Below are positions 7,203 to 17,300 of a DNA stretch of 33,466 nt, piece after piece; positions within the stretch are counted from its first letter, which is position 1, and the number at the start of each line of letters is the position of its first letter. Made by a program: the position numbers and the translations under genes. This DNA is from a bacterium (GTDB lineage: Bacteria > UBP14 > UBA6098 > JAFGQG01), in the NCBI GenBank assembly GCA_016930435.1, contig JAFGGQ010000089.1, positions 1 through 33,466 on the forward strand, given 5' to 3'. The notes below the pieces were generated by a model. The model ran no database searches. It had not been told where the DNA came from and saw nothing but the letters and a program-made list of their open reading frames with translations.

Positions 7203-10200
7203 TTACCTCAACAAGAACAATTTCATAACCTGCTTTTTTACATTATTCTGCAGCACACAGAAATAGATGCCGGAAGGAAGTTCACGGCCCTGGTTGTCAG
7301 AACCATTCCAGAAAGCAGTATGGAATCCTGTTTCAGAGTTCTTCTCCATCAGCACTTTAATTTCTTTGCCCAAAATATCGTAAATGACCAGACTATAATC
7401 CCCCTGGTCGGAGGGAACCGAATATTCAATCCGTGTTATGCTATTAAAAGGATTGGGATAGGCATTCAGGATCTCGAATGAAGTGGGCAGCTCGGTATTT
7501 TTACCGGCAAGATAGCGGACATGGTTTTCGACTATGATCCTAAATTCCCGATTATCATCTTCACCATAGGCGAATTCCTGGGCGCCCAGCAATCTCTTGA
7601 CACTTGGGGGTATGATACTATTCGAGTTGGTGCGGTAGGTGTACCGGGATTGCGTGCTCATATCGATAAGGTCTCCTGTAATCCTGTCCTCAAGGTAAAC
7701 CTGTTGTCCGGGATTCAACTGGCCATCGATATTCCATTTTAGGGTTATTTCCTCCATGGAATTAGTCTGGACAATAAAGCTGATATCCTTCTGACCGCTT
7801 ACTTTACTAAAGTCATTGGAATAGGTAGTAAAATTCACGGTTTCCCCCCACCGGTGATCATATTGGGGAAAATAGAGGCAGCTATATGTTTCTCCCATAG
7901 GTGGGCGTTCAAAGAAATCGTATTTATCCACGGTGGACTTGGCGCCTGTGGCGCTTATTAAGTAATTATATCGGTCAGCGCTCCAATCAGATTCGGTGGA
8001 AAGCTGTATGAACCAATGTACTTCGGCTAATTCTTGAGACTCCACAGGGGGCGTAGCCCGGGGGATGGGGAAGGTAGTAGGATAGGTCATGCGCAATGTT
8101 GCTTCCCCGTTTTTGGCCCGGATCTCGATACCCCTCCATGGAGGGATGAGGTTTGATACTCCGCCGGGGAACCACGGTGCATAAAAAGCCCAGGTCTGCC
8201 ACTGAGCATCCCAGGCATAATAGGTACTGTCCACTTCTTGGGTCTGCGGGTCAGCAAGTATCTCCAGCCAGTCAATGGCATTATTGGTATAGGGATTCCC
8301 CAGTAGTTGCCAGCCTGGTATTGGGATGTCTTCGGTATAGGAAAGGTCCCACAGAAATTCCTCGCTGGTTGGCCGGCCCCACACATCCACCCTGACCAGA
8401 TGCCATAAGTACAGCCAGTATCCCCGCCCGGTTACCATCGTTGCAGGTACGAAATAACGGAAAGTAGGTTCGTCATAATCATAAAGGTTGCTGTTAATAG
8501 GGGTAAGCAGAAATGGGTAAATATCATCCTGAAAGATCTGAACGGGAGATGGCGGGATAGCGTGTACGGACATAGAAAACAGGTTCCAGTACCGGTATAA
8601 TCCTCCGAAAACGCATACCCTGGCACCCACGATCCAGACGCTTATAGTATCGCCTACAGCAGTCATTATTCCGTCGCCGTTCATGTAATAGACCACATAA
8701 GTATAGCGTTGTCCTTCCACCAGCCCGTCGAGCACCCAGGCAATCCTGCCATCAAAGAAAGAGGTATCCTTGCCCCCAAATGCTTCCCCTTCAATGCAAT
8801 CCCAGAAATAACCTGAATTTGCCACGGTATCATTAGGGAATGGACTCACGATAAATACAGCATAATCTGCACCTGAATCCACGACCGCGGCGCCAGTTGG
8901 ATTTGAGCAAAGCGTATAGGCGCTATCGTGTAGGGTATATCGGTTACCCCTGCGGGTGATACCGACTGCAAACCAGTGATAAAGGGTATTTTCTTCCAAT
9001 CCGTAAACGGAGTCTATAATAGTATTGGAGGGAATTGAATCGGAACCTTCAACAATAGTAGTATCGAAATATTCAGCTATATAGTAGATGCGTTCATCGG
9101 GGAAATCATCCCAGGTGCATTGCATTCCATCCGGACTAATCCCGGTCATAATAAAATCGGCGTCCGCTGGTGCCGTGCCGGCATATTCAATAGTATCTAC
9201 GATGGGGTCTGTGAATATCCAGGATGTGATCCGGGCGGTCCAGCGTGATGTATCCCCGGTAGTTGAATCGGTAAGGGCGAAGCGGCTGTTATAGTCGATC
9301 CATCCAGTCCAGCTGTCCCAAATCCCCTCTGTCGTATCCTGTACGCCGAATATGGCGCGGTCCAATACGCTGACAGTATGTTCAGTGTCCGTACCCAGAA
9401 GTGTAAAATCACAGAAGATCTGGTGCCAGTAAGGAACCGTATAGGGAATAGAAATGAAAACGAGAAAGCTGTCATCTGCGCCTTCTTCAATGATCCATCT
9501 CTCCTGGTCGTTTGAAGCTGATGAAGTTGAATCAAAGTATATATAGGAGATTCTATCCACCCAGAAATCTTCAGTGTGTCCATCCCAGATGGTAGCAACA
9601 GGCATATATTCCCCGGTGGAAGTCCCATAGACCGTTACATAGTTAGTTGAATCCAGGGGTAACCCCGGGGGTGCTATGTTAACCGAGCCCCACAGGTGAA
9701 GCTGCATATAATAATAAAGGATTATGGGTACCCCGCAGGTTCTAACCGTATCGTACTGGTCCCCCCAGGTATTAATGATCCAGCGATTGTTAGCCGTCGA
9801 ACCGGTAGCGAACTGTGAGGATATGATTTCAGAACCCCCATCAAACCATTCCGCAAGCGTGTCCTCCTCGATCACCAGAGAATCTATATATTCGACCTCC
9901 CAGGTGCTGTAGGAGATCTGCATTTTATTGGACGCGCTGAAACCACCAAAGGCAATAAGGGGTTTAATGGTTGTAAGGTATTGATGAAGGCTGGCATGGT
10001 AGATATCGAAATCACCGGTTTGATCACCCTGCCAGACAAAATTAAGCCAGCGCTCGCAATCGTAAGCCCAAACATCAAAAGCCATCAAGGTTTGGTTTGT
10101 ACTAACAGGATTACCGTTAACTAGATAACCTGTTAAGTAATTGAATCCCCGGTTTTTGGAATGCCGGACATAAACGTTAAAGTCCCCAGACGAGTTATCT

Positions 10201-11183
10201 ACCCAGGCGATATAGGGATTTGAATACCAGTCCGTGTCCACACGTGGAGTCAGACATAATGCGTCTGAGGGATGGATAACATAGGGACCGCTGAAGTATC
10301 CGTAATCGAGTAAATAGCGTGTTTCGACACTGGTAGTTGTGAAACTGGTGCTACTGGTCCTGATATAGGCAAGGTAAACCCGGCCACGCCGGTCAACCGC
10401 AATTCCCCCGTTATCAATGGCTTCATAAGCAGGATTGGGTGTAACGATCTGAAAATTCCCGACCGTAGGAGCGGCGCTTCCCAGATTGGAGATCTCGCAA
10501 TACCAGATATCGAAATCAAAAGGGTTAGAGGTAGATGAATCGTTATATGCAACATGACCTGTTGCTGATACACCCACTCCTTCGATTGCTATAACCGGCA
10601 TTATTTCCTGCCTGGATGTATTTACCACGGTATGAGGGCCATTGAAAGAATTGCCGCCATTTGTTGATACCAGATAAAAAACATCAAAGGAGGATCCCGG
10701 TTTCCGGGAATAGAATAAATATACATAATTTGCCATATCTACTTCCAGGCAAATATGTGGATAGAGATTGGTTTCCGCCAAGGTATAAGTCAAAGCAAAT
10801 GAAAGTCCCGCATTTAAGGACCGATAATACAGGATTTCCACACCGCCGAGGTAAACTCTTACAAAGGCTATGTGAACGTAAGCGGTGCTACCTGAACCAT
10901 ATACCTTGATTAGAGGTTCCATTATCACTTCCGAAACGCAGTTGTGCACCAATAGGGGCGCTGTAAATGTAGAACCTTGATCAGCAGAGCTGGAAAACCA
11001 GATCCGTGAGGTATCTCCCACCACTTCCAACCAGGTAACGTAGATTATTTGGTCGTCACCTATGGTGATATAGGGAGTAATCTGATCATTGGGTGCAGTA
11101 TGTACTGGAATATCATCGATATATCCAAATACATTCCCCAAGGTAAATATAACGAGTGCGAAAACCAATAACCTTTTTTCCAT
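7203..11183 (-). CDS. Secreted Asp-box protein with type IX sorting domain (copy 1)
   Basis: The protein has 1326 residues and the same layout as its downstream neighbour: signal peptide (MEKRLLVFALVIF to VFG), Asp-box repeats in about residues 25-410 (SADQGSTF, SLNAGLSF, STNGGNSF), two RWI...YYxQ/YWHQ beta modules, an FN3-like part near 660-780, a W-N-L...GWQLLGNPY module at about 864-1015, and a T9SS sorting domain from about 1238 (AYPNPFNSITRIEY to KLFLLR). AAAGGAGA sits 5 nt before the ATG. The two copies are closest between the WNL module and the sorting domain, where stretches of over 30 residues are nearly identical while many third codon positions differ. That points to protein-level selection rather than recent duplication. 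The ligand or target is unknown. Confidence 0.9.
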   Translation of the reverse strand: MEKRLLVFALVIFTLGNVFGYIDDIPVHTAPNDQITPYITIGDDQIIYVTWLEVVGDTSRIWFSSSADQGSTFTAPLLVHNCVSEVIMEPLIKVYGSGSTAYVHIAFVRVYLGGVEILYYRSLNAGLSFALTYTLAETNLYPHICLEVDMANYVYLFYSRKPGSSFDVFYLVSTNGGNSFNGPHTVVNTSRQEIMPVIAIEGVGVSATGHVAYNDSSTSNPFDFDIWYCEISNLGSAAPTVGNFQIVTPNPAYEAIDNGGIAVDRRGRVYLAYIRTSSTSFTTTSVETRYLLDYGYFSGPYVIHPSDALCLTPRVDTDWYSNPYIAWVDNSSGDFNVYVRHSKNRGFNYLTGYLVNGNPVSTNQTLMAFDVWAYDCERWLNFVWQGDQTGDFDIYHASLHQYLTTIKPLIAFGGFSASNKMQISYSTWEVEYIDSLVIEEDTLAEWFDGGSEIISSQFATGSTANNRWIINTWGDQYDTVRTCGVPIILYYYMQLHLWGSVNIAPPGLPLDSTNYVTVYGTSTGEYMPVATIWDGHTEDFWVDRISYIYFDSTSSASNDQERWIIEEGADDSFLVFISIPYTVPYWHQIFCDFTLLGTDTEHTVSVLDRAIFGVQDTTEGIWDSWTGWIDYNSRFALTDSTTGDTSRWTARITSWIFTDPIVDTIEYAGTAPADADFIMTGISPDGMQCTWDDFPDERIYYIAEYFDTTIVEGSDSIPSNTIIDSVYGLEENTLYHWFAVGITRRGNRYTLHDSAYTLCSNPTGAAVVDSGADYAVFIVSPFPNDTVANSGYFWDCIEGEAFGGKDTSFFDGRIAWVLDGLVEGQRYTYVVYYMNGDGIMTAVGDTISVWIVGARVCVFGGLYRYWNLFSMSVHAIPPSPVQIFQDDIYPFLLTPINSNLYDYDEPTFRYFVPATMVTGRGYWLYLWHLVRVDVWGRPTSEEFLWDLSYTEDIPIPGWQLLGNPYTNNAIDWLEILADPQTQEVDSTYYAWDAQWQTWAFYAPWFPGGVSNLIPPWRGIEIRAKNGEATLRMTYPTTFPIPRATPPVESQELAEVHWFIQLSTESDWSADRYNYLISATGAKSTVDKYDFFERPPMGETYSCLYFPQYDHRWGETVNFTTYSNDFSKVSGQKDISFIVQTNSMEEITLKWNIDGQLNPGQQVYLEDRITGDLIDMSTQSRYTYRTNSNSIIPPSVKRLLGAQEFAYGEDDNREFRIIVENHVRYLAGKNTELPTSFEILNAYPNPFNSITRIEYSVPSDQGDYSLVIYDILGKEIKVLMEKNSETGFHTAFWNGSDNQGRELPSGIYFCVLQNNVKKQVMKLFLLR

Positions 11184-11203
11184 TAGGTCTCCTTTATTAC
11201 CAT
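11183..11203 (-). other. Possible 6-codon upstream ORF (MVIKET) coupled to the next gene
   Basis: An ATG at 11203 opens a 6-codon frame whose TAA overlaps the start of the secreted protein gene as TAATG. AAGGAG (11215-11220) lies 11 nt upstream of this ATG. The matching leader of the downstream paralogue (ATGGTAACGAAGGGAG at 7055-7070) differs by one base in length and is in frame there. It may be chance leader sequence that contains an ATG. Confidence 0.25.
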
Positions 11204-11268
11204 GTTAATAATTTCTCCTTAAACAGCTCGCTTACCGGCGACCTGCGCATATTAACAACAGCTAAACA

Positions 11269-11296
11269 AATATATTCAATTCACCTTAACTGTAAT
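11269..11296 (-). promoter_or_regulatory. Possible promoter of the secreted protein gene 7203-11183
   Basis: On the - strand, ATTACA (11291-11296), a 16-nt spacer and TATATT (11269-11274) repeat the spacing and -10 of the stronger promoters in this window, but the -35 is poor. The -35 lies inside an imperfect palindrome (about 11284-11309) that overlaps the upstream gene's stop codon. Confidence 0.3.
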
Positions 11297-11303
11297 ATTA
11301 CGG

Positions 11304-14300
11304 TTAGGGCAAATGTGGTTTCCCGATAAGGTCAACAGTAATAATCACCAATTCGGCATATCTGCTGGAGGAAGTTGGAGCATGGAATTGCATCCACAGG
11401 TTTTCCGTTGATTGAGGGTCAGGGTGACGCCCAACAGGATAATCAGGATAAATAAATACTCCGCCCTCCCCGAAAATGGGGAACAAGCCCCCTGTAGTTG
11501 CCCAGGTAGTAGTAGATTTAACATAGTCCAGGCTGGGATTGAACATGGTTGGTGGAGTGCTGCTATCATTGAACCGTGCACGAAGAGTGAATTTATTGTA
11601 ATCCGAACTGTATCCGGGTATCCATAAACTTTCAATACCGCCACAGACAACTGAAGAAACCCTTAAACCAAAATCGATGGGACAATTGCCATCATTAGTA
11701 ATTTTGATCATATCCCTTTCCTCCATAGTAGCAGTTTCTTCGGGGTCCATGGTTTCCAGATCCCAGTAATCGATATTCAACCAGAATGAAAGATTGAAGA
11801 GCTCACCAAGATACCGGGCCACCTCTTCTGCATGAGAATCATAGCTGACCGTTCGACGGATTGGGGCTCCCGGGTCGGATTCCCACTCACTGAAGATATA
11901 AATAGAATCATAAGTAGGTACCGGGCCCATATCATACTCGCTTACCTCGATGGTATAGGTAGTGTCGAGATATATCCAGAATGATGCGCTATGGGTATCC
12001 CGAACGGTATCCCGCTCGAATAGCAGCCAGCCATAAGGCTGAGGCGGGTCTTTACGAATCAGTAACCTGTATTTTGTATCGTACATGGCTACAAACGCGG
12101 TTGGCCCTGTTATAGTATCGGTATAATGGACTATATCACCGCCGTCGCTCCAATTCTCAAAATAATAAGACATAGTATCAGAGAAATCAGGACTGGTTAC
12201 CCCTATTTCGTGTACTGAACCGGGGTACCACCAGGCGATTACGGAACTTACCGAATCATATTCTTCCCGGTCAATAAAGATAGAGCCGGAAGTATGCAAT
12301 GGGTTTTTGAAAATCGGGCACATGAATAAGGTGGTGTAATAGGCAATATATCTGTAGGTAGTATCCAGAACCCCACCGGGTACCGGGTCGGTGCGGTGTA
12401 AACGTTCGCCACGGTCGGACCATTCGAAGAATGAGAAACGGGCGGACGCGGAAGTGTCAAATTCGGATACCCCAATGTCATGGACACTGCCAATGCCCCA
12501 CCATTGGGAGATAATGGAAATGCTGTCGAAAACATCGTCGTCAACCATTATCCAGCCATAAATATCGCTTTCGGGATCCTTTTTTATGATATGGTGTATT
12601 GCTTGATTATAATGTGCGGTAAGAATATAGGAAGCATCGACCACGATATAGGTACGGGCAGACATCGTATCCTCGATAAGGGCACCGGAGGGTAAAGAGC
12701 TCCACCATACAAATCCCCAGTAGATTCCACTGCCTCCGCCCACCGGGGTTTCAGAGTATATTTCAACGGTATCCCCTTCCGAATACCAGCCTTCTCCCTC
12801 CTGGAAAGGAGCCTCGCCGGAACCTTCATAATCCAAAGCGATGAAGTACTGACCTTCCCAGAGCCAGGTTATAGTAGTGTTATCAAAGATATCGAAGTCG
12901 GTCCAGTAGGTGTATCCAAGGCTATCTGCCGAACCAGTTCCCAGCCATCCGGTACAGAAATAACCGCTGGAGGAATCCTCGAATTCAGAGACGGAATCCA
13001 CCTGGGCAAAAACATATTCACCGATCAGCCAGTAGGTTGTGCCGTAAGGCATGGGGTTATCATGTTCGGAGATCACGATCAGTTGTCGAACTGAGCTTTC
13101 ACCCGCCCAGAGCCAGGTCAAGGTGGATGGCTCCATCAGATAGAAGCTAAAATCGGTTTGATGGCTGCGTGGCGGAGCTGAGCCGGTGCCTTCATAACCG
13201 ATGCAGTACATAGTATCCCGCGGCCCGGCAGGATTATCGGTAATATAACCCTCAACCAGGGTGCTTTCGGGATACCAGTAGGTACTTGCCGGAGGCACAG
13301 GGGTGTCATAACCACCCTCGTTTTGTATAACAAAGCTGTATTGTATTTCCCATTGCCAGCGGATAGACGAATTCCGCCAGATCTCGAAGGTCATCGAGTT
13401 ATTATCGCCGTCCGGCCTGACATCCCCGGTTCCCAACCAGCCAGTACAATAAGCGCGAACGCCGGGGGTTAAATTCACGAATTCCTCAACCTGGGCGTTC
13501 ACCGTTGAACCGATCAACCAGTAGGTCCGGCCATAGGGAGTAGGCGAGCCATAATCGGTATAAACATCCAGGGCTGCAACGCTTTCACTGGGCGCCCACC
13601 GCCAGGTAAGACTGCTGTTTATAGTGATCATGAAGGAGAAATCGGTTTGTGGACTGACCGGTGGTAAATTGCCGCTTCCATAAAAACCGAGACAATAGAA
13701 TGAATCAGACAGAATGGGATCCCAGTCCGGATTGCGCCCCATCTCCCCGCTGACATAGGAGCCGGTGGGGTAGGAGTAAGAACCTGCGGGTGGGTCGGGT
13801 AATCCATAACCACGAGGGTTATTGACGGTGAAGATCAGATTCTCAGACCAATCCCAGATCAGGTAGGTCTCCTCCCAGATCTCAAAACTGACATTATTAT
13901 CGGTGCCGGCGCTATCGATAGAACCGGTCCCATGATAGCCCATACAAACGATCATTCTGCCACCGGAATAAACGATGGAATCAACACTGGCATCAACGGT
14001 GTTCCCAAGCAGCCACCAGGTTACTCCATAAGGGTGGGGATGATCATAGGCTGAGATCACGGTCAAACGGGCGCACATGGACATAGGGTACCATAGCCAG
14101 GTAACTGAGGAAGGTTCAGTAAGGTCGAGTTCAAACTCGGATTGAGGGCTGGAGGGCAAAGCTGCTCCCGTACCCACAAAACCGACGCAGACCATTGTGT
14201 CCACGAAGGGATCCGGGTTCGTAACCGATCCCCTGATATATGTTCCCTCGTCGTACCAGTGATCACCGGGGGCAGGAACGGGATTACCATATATATTTGT

Positions 14301-17300
14301 ATCACCGGGGAAATAAGACCAGCATTCTATTACTAATCTATGCTGAGTCTGCCAATGCCAGGTGATTGTGGTGGTATCATGAATAATGAAATTAACGTAA
14401 TTAACTGCTCCGCTTGGTGGTGCGGAGCCAGTTCCGGTAAAACCGGTGCTCAGGTAGCGGGTACCGTCGATTACCGGATCGTAAGCTGGAGAATTCACCA
14501 GTGCGGTGATCTCGGTACCTGGTATATAATAGGTAGTTCCCGCGGGAGATGGTTCACCATGTTCGGAAAAGATGATAAGGGGAACGAGATATGATTCCCA
14601 TAGCCAGGTGATCTCCACGGGGTCCATCAGTTCAAAGCTGAAGTCGAGCCGGGTGGTGTCAGTTCCATCCAGTGACCTTCCGGTTCCCGTAAAACCAATG
14701 CAATACATTATGGAGTCCGGAGCGATGGTATCGATATCCTCTGTATGGCAGTTGATTATAGTGCCTTCGTCATACCAGTGTTCACCGGCGTCCGGGAAGG
14801 GGTCATCACAGCCATAGGGATTGTTAATGACCAACCGGAATTGAGTTTTCCATTCCCAGGTAAGGGTTCCGGATGAGTCCATTACGATATCTACTGTATT
14901 GGTAGAACCTGACCGGGGTACTGGGCCGGTACCGGTCCAGCCTGTGCAAATAAAGCGTTCTCCATCTATGCCCGGGGATAAAAGGGTAGTCCATGCAGTG
15001 ATGGGGGTTCCGGTCAAAAACCAATTCACGATGCCATCCGGAGAGCCTGGAGGAACACAGGTTCCATGATCCGAATAGACTATCAGGCTTTCAACTTCCG
15101 AGCGGTGAGCCCATAGCCAGGTAACCTGTGAAGGGGCTTCGATGGTGAAGGTAAAACCGGAACCGGGCCCGTCCGGAAGTGAGCCGCTACCGTCATAACC
15201 AATGCAGCGGTAATCACCATCGGCGGGACGAATGCTTCCAACGATCTCGGTCTCGGTTTCAAACCAGTGGATTCCGAAATCGGGATCCGGGGAGTCGTAA
15301 TGGGGATTTGGTATTCCGCCTACTATAGAGTCGCGAACTATAAACCGATGTTGAAATTCCCATAGCCATTCCAGCGTTGAAGTTTCGGTCATGGTGAATG
15401 CGACGATATTGGTATCGCCATCACCCAGGGATCCGGTGCCATGGTAGCCGGTACAGTAGTACCGGTTACCGCCGAGGGTAACGGTGAGGTCCACAAAGGC
15501 AATATCGGATGTCCCGGGGATATAATAATTTGTACCTGCGGGTGGATCGGCGTGAGCGAAGGCAAGTAGCCAGCCAGTAGTGTCGATTACTTCCAGTACA
15601 AATTGATCGCCCCATAGCCAGGTGACCGAAGAGGGGGCGTCTATGATAAAATCGAACCGGGATCCAGTGCCATCTTCAAGCGAACCGGTGCCTTCATATC
15701 CTAAACAATATAGGCTTCCGGCGGGTGAGGTAACGGATCCGGTTACAGAATCACCCGTAGTGTACCAATACTCCCCTGCAGGGGGTACCGGAGTGTCCAC
15801 ATCATCGGGATTAAAGATCCAGAAGCGGTATTGGGCCAGGTATATGGCCCGGGCTTCGTAGGGGCGGTTCATATAGATATCCGTATGGGCGTTGAACCTT
15901 CTGCCAAAACTGGCTCCCGTCGGGAAGGATTCCCAACGGTCGAAGATATACCTGATGGAGTCGCCAGGTCCACCAACAAGAAGTGAATCCGTAGTAATGG
16001 AGTCGTGAGTTGCATCATTATACCAGCCCTCCCCGGTTTGCCTGGGAGTAAATGTATCGCATCCGGCGTAGGTGACTTCGAGGTAATACTGGGTGCTCCA
16101 ATCTGCTGTTTCGGTGATTGGATTATTCATTATCACCGTAGCGCCGGTATCGGGACCGGTATATGCTCCCCGGCCATCACCTTCCCATCCGTTGAATACA
16201 TGGCGGATGCCTGCCACTGCAGAGTCAAAAGTGGTAGTATAAAATGTAGCTGCAGCGCCCTCATCATACCAGCCATCACCATAAGGCTCCCCGTATTCGG
16301 AGATGATTTCGAGTTGATACTGCAGGTTAAAATAGGCGGTGAATGAGCTGTCATGCACAGATATTACGGAATGTGATGTATCGCCGCCATCGCTCCAATG
16401 CGAGAATACATAACGGGTGTGCCCAAAAGTCTGGGGGGAAATAGCGGTGATTACATGTTCGCTTCCCGGTACCCAACCGGTGAGATAAGGAACCGAGACG
16501 GTCAGGGAGTCCACTCCTACGAAGCCATAGCCGAAATCGTTCTCAATAGTAATTGTAACTACATTCCCGTAGCGAATGGATGCCAGGAACATAGAAGTAA
16601 TGTGCTCCCAGCTTCGGGGATCCCGGGCAACCCAGCCTAAGGTTGTAAACTCGGAAAAGGTCAACTGGCTACCGCAATCAGTCCATTCGGTATAGGTGCC
16701 GCATAGGCTGATATCGGGATCGAATACTCCGCCCCGATAATGGTGTTCGGTCCAGACCGTATTGCCGGGGCAATATGGCCCTATAAGGTTGATCAATGGG
16801 GTCCACTGATGGTAGCAGTCGGGTTGTATAGGAGATAATCCAAGCAGAATGCCGGAGCCTCCGGCAGTAATGTCCCAACGCTGGTAATCGGAGATCACCA
16901 GAGGGTCATGGTATTCGTAAAAGCTGCCGCAATCGGTCCATTCTTCGTAGATTGGAGTTATGCCACCCACATCGATCCCGGCGTAATAGCGTTGTTCCAG
17001 AGGGAAGCTGGGTACCAGATGGGTGCAGGTTTCGTGATTTCGTTTAAGTGGATTGAGGAAGGGGGTTTGCCACTGAAAGTAAAAGAGAGGGGCTACTCTT
17101 CGGGTGAGGATGCGGCCTACCGGTTCGGGGCAAAACCATCTTTCCTCGCGGGGGTCTTCGGGTACCTCGCTGGGGTAATGATAGAATGAAGCGACATCCG
17201 CCCATGTGGTGCAGATGGTGCTATTGGCGTATAGGACGCTGAAGTACTCGTATTGAAAATCAATGTCAACCGGAGGGGGCTCCAGGCATGCCCCACTGTT

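Noticed and set aside
3051-11183. Sialidase activity for the Asp-box proteins
   Set aside because: Asp-boxes mark a propeller fold only; I could not see the arginine triad or FRIP-type motif, so no enzymatic call was made.
11284-11309. Palindrome at the 3' end of the giant gene 11304-19343 as a terminator
   Set aside because: It has almost no loop, overlaps the stop codon and has no T-run after it on the - strand; it may only be chance or part of the next promoter region.
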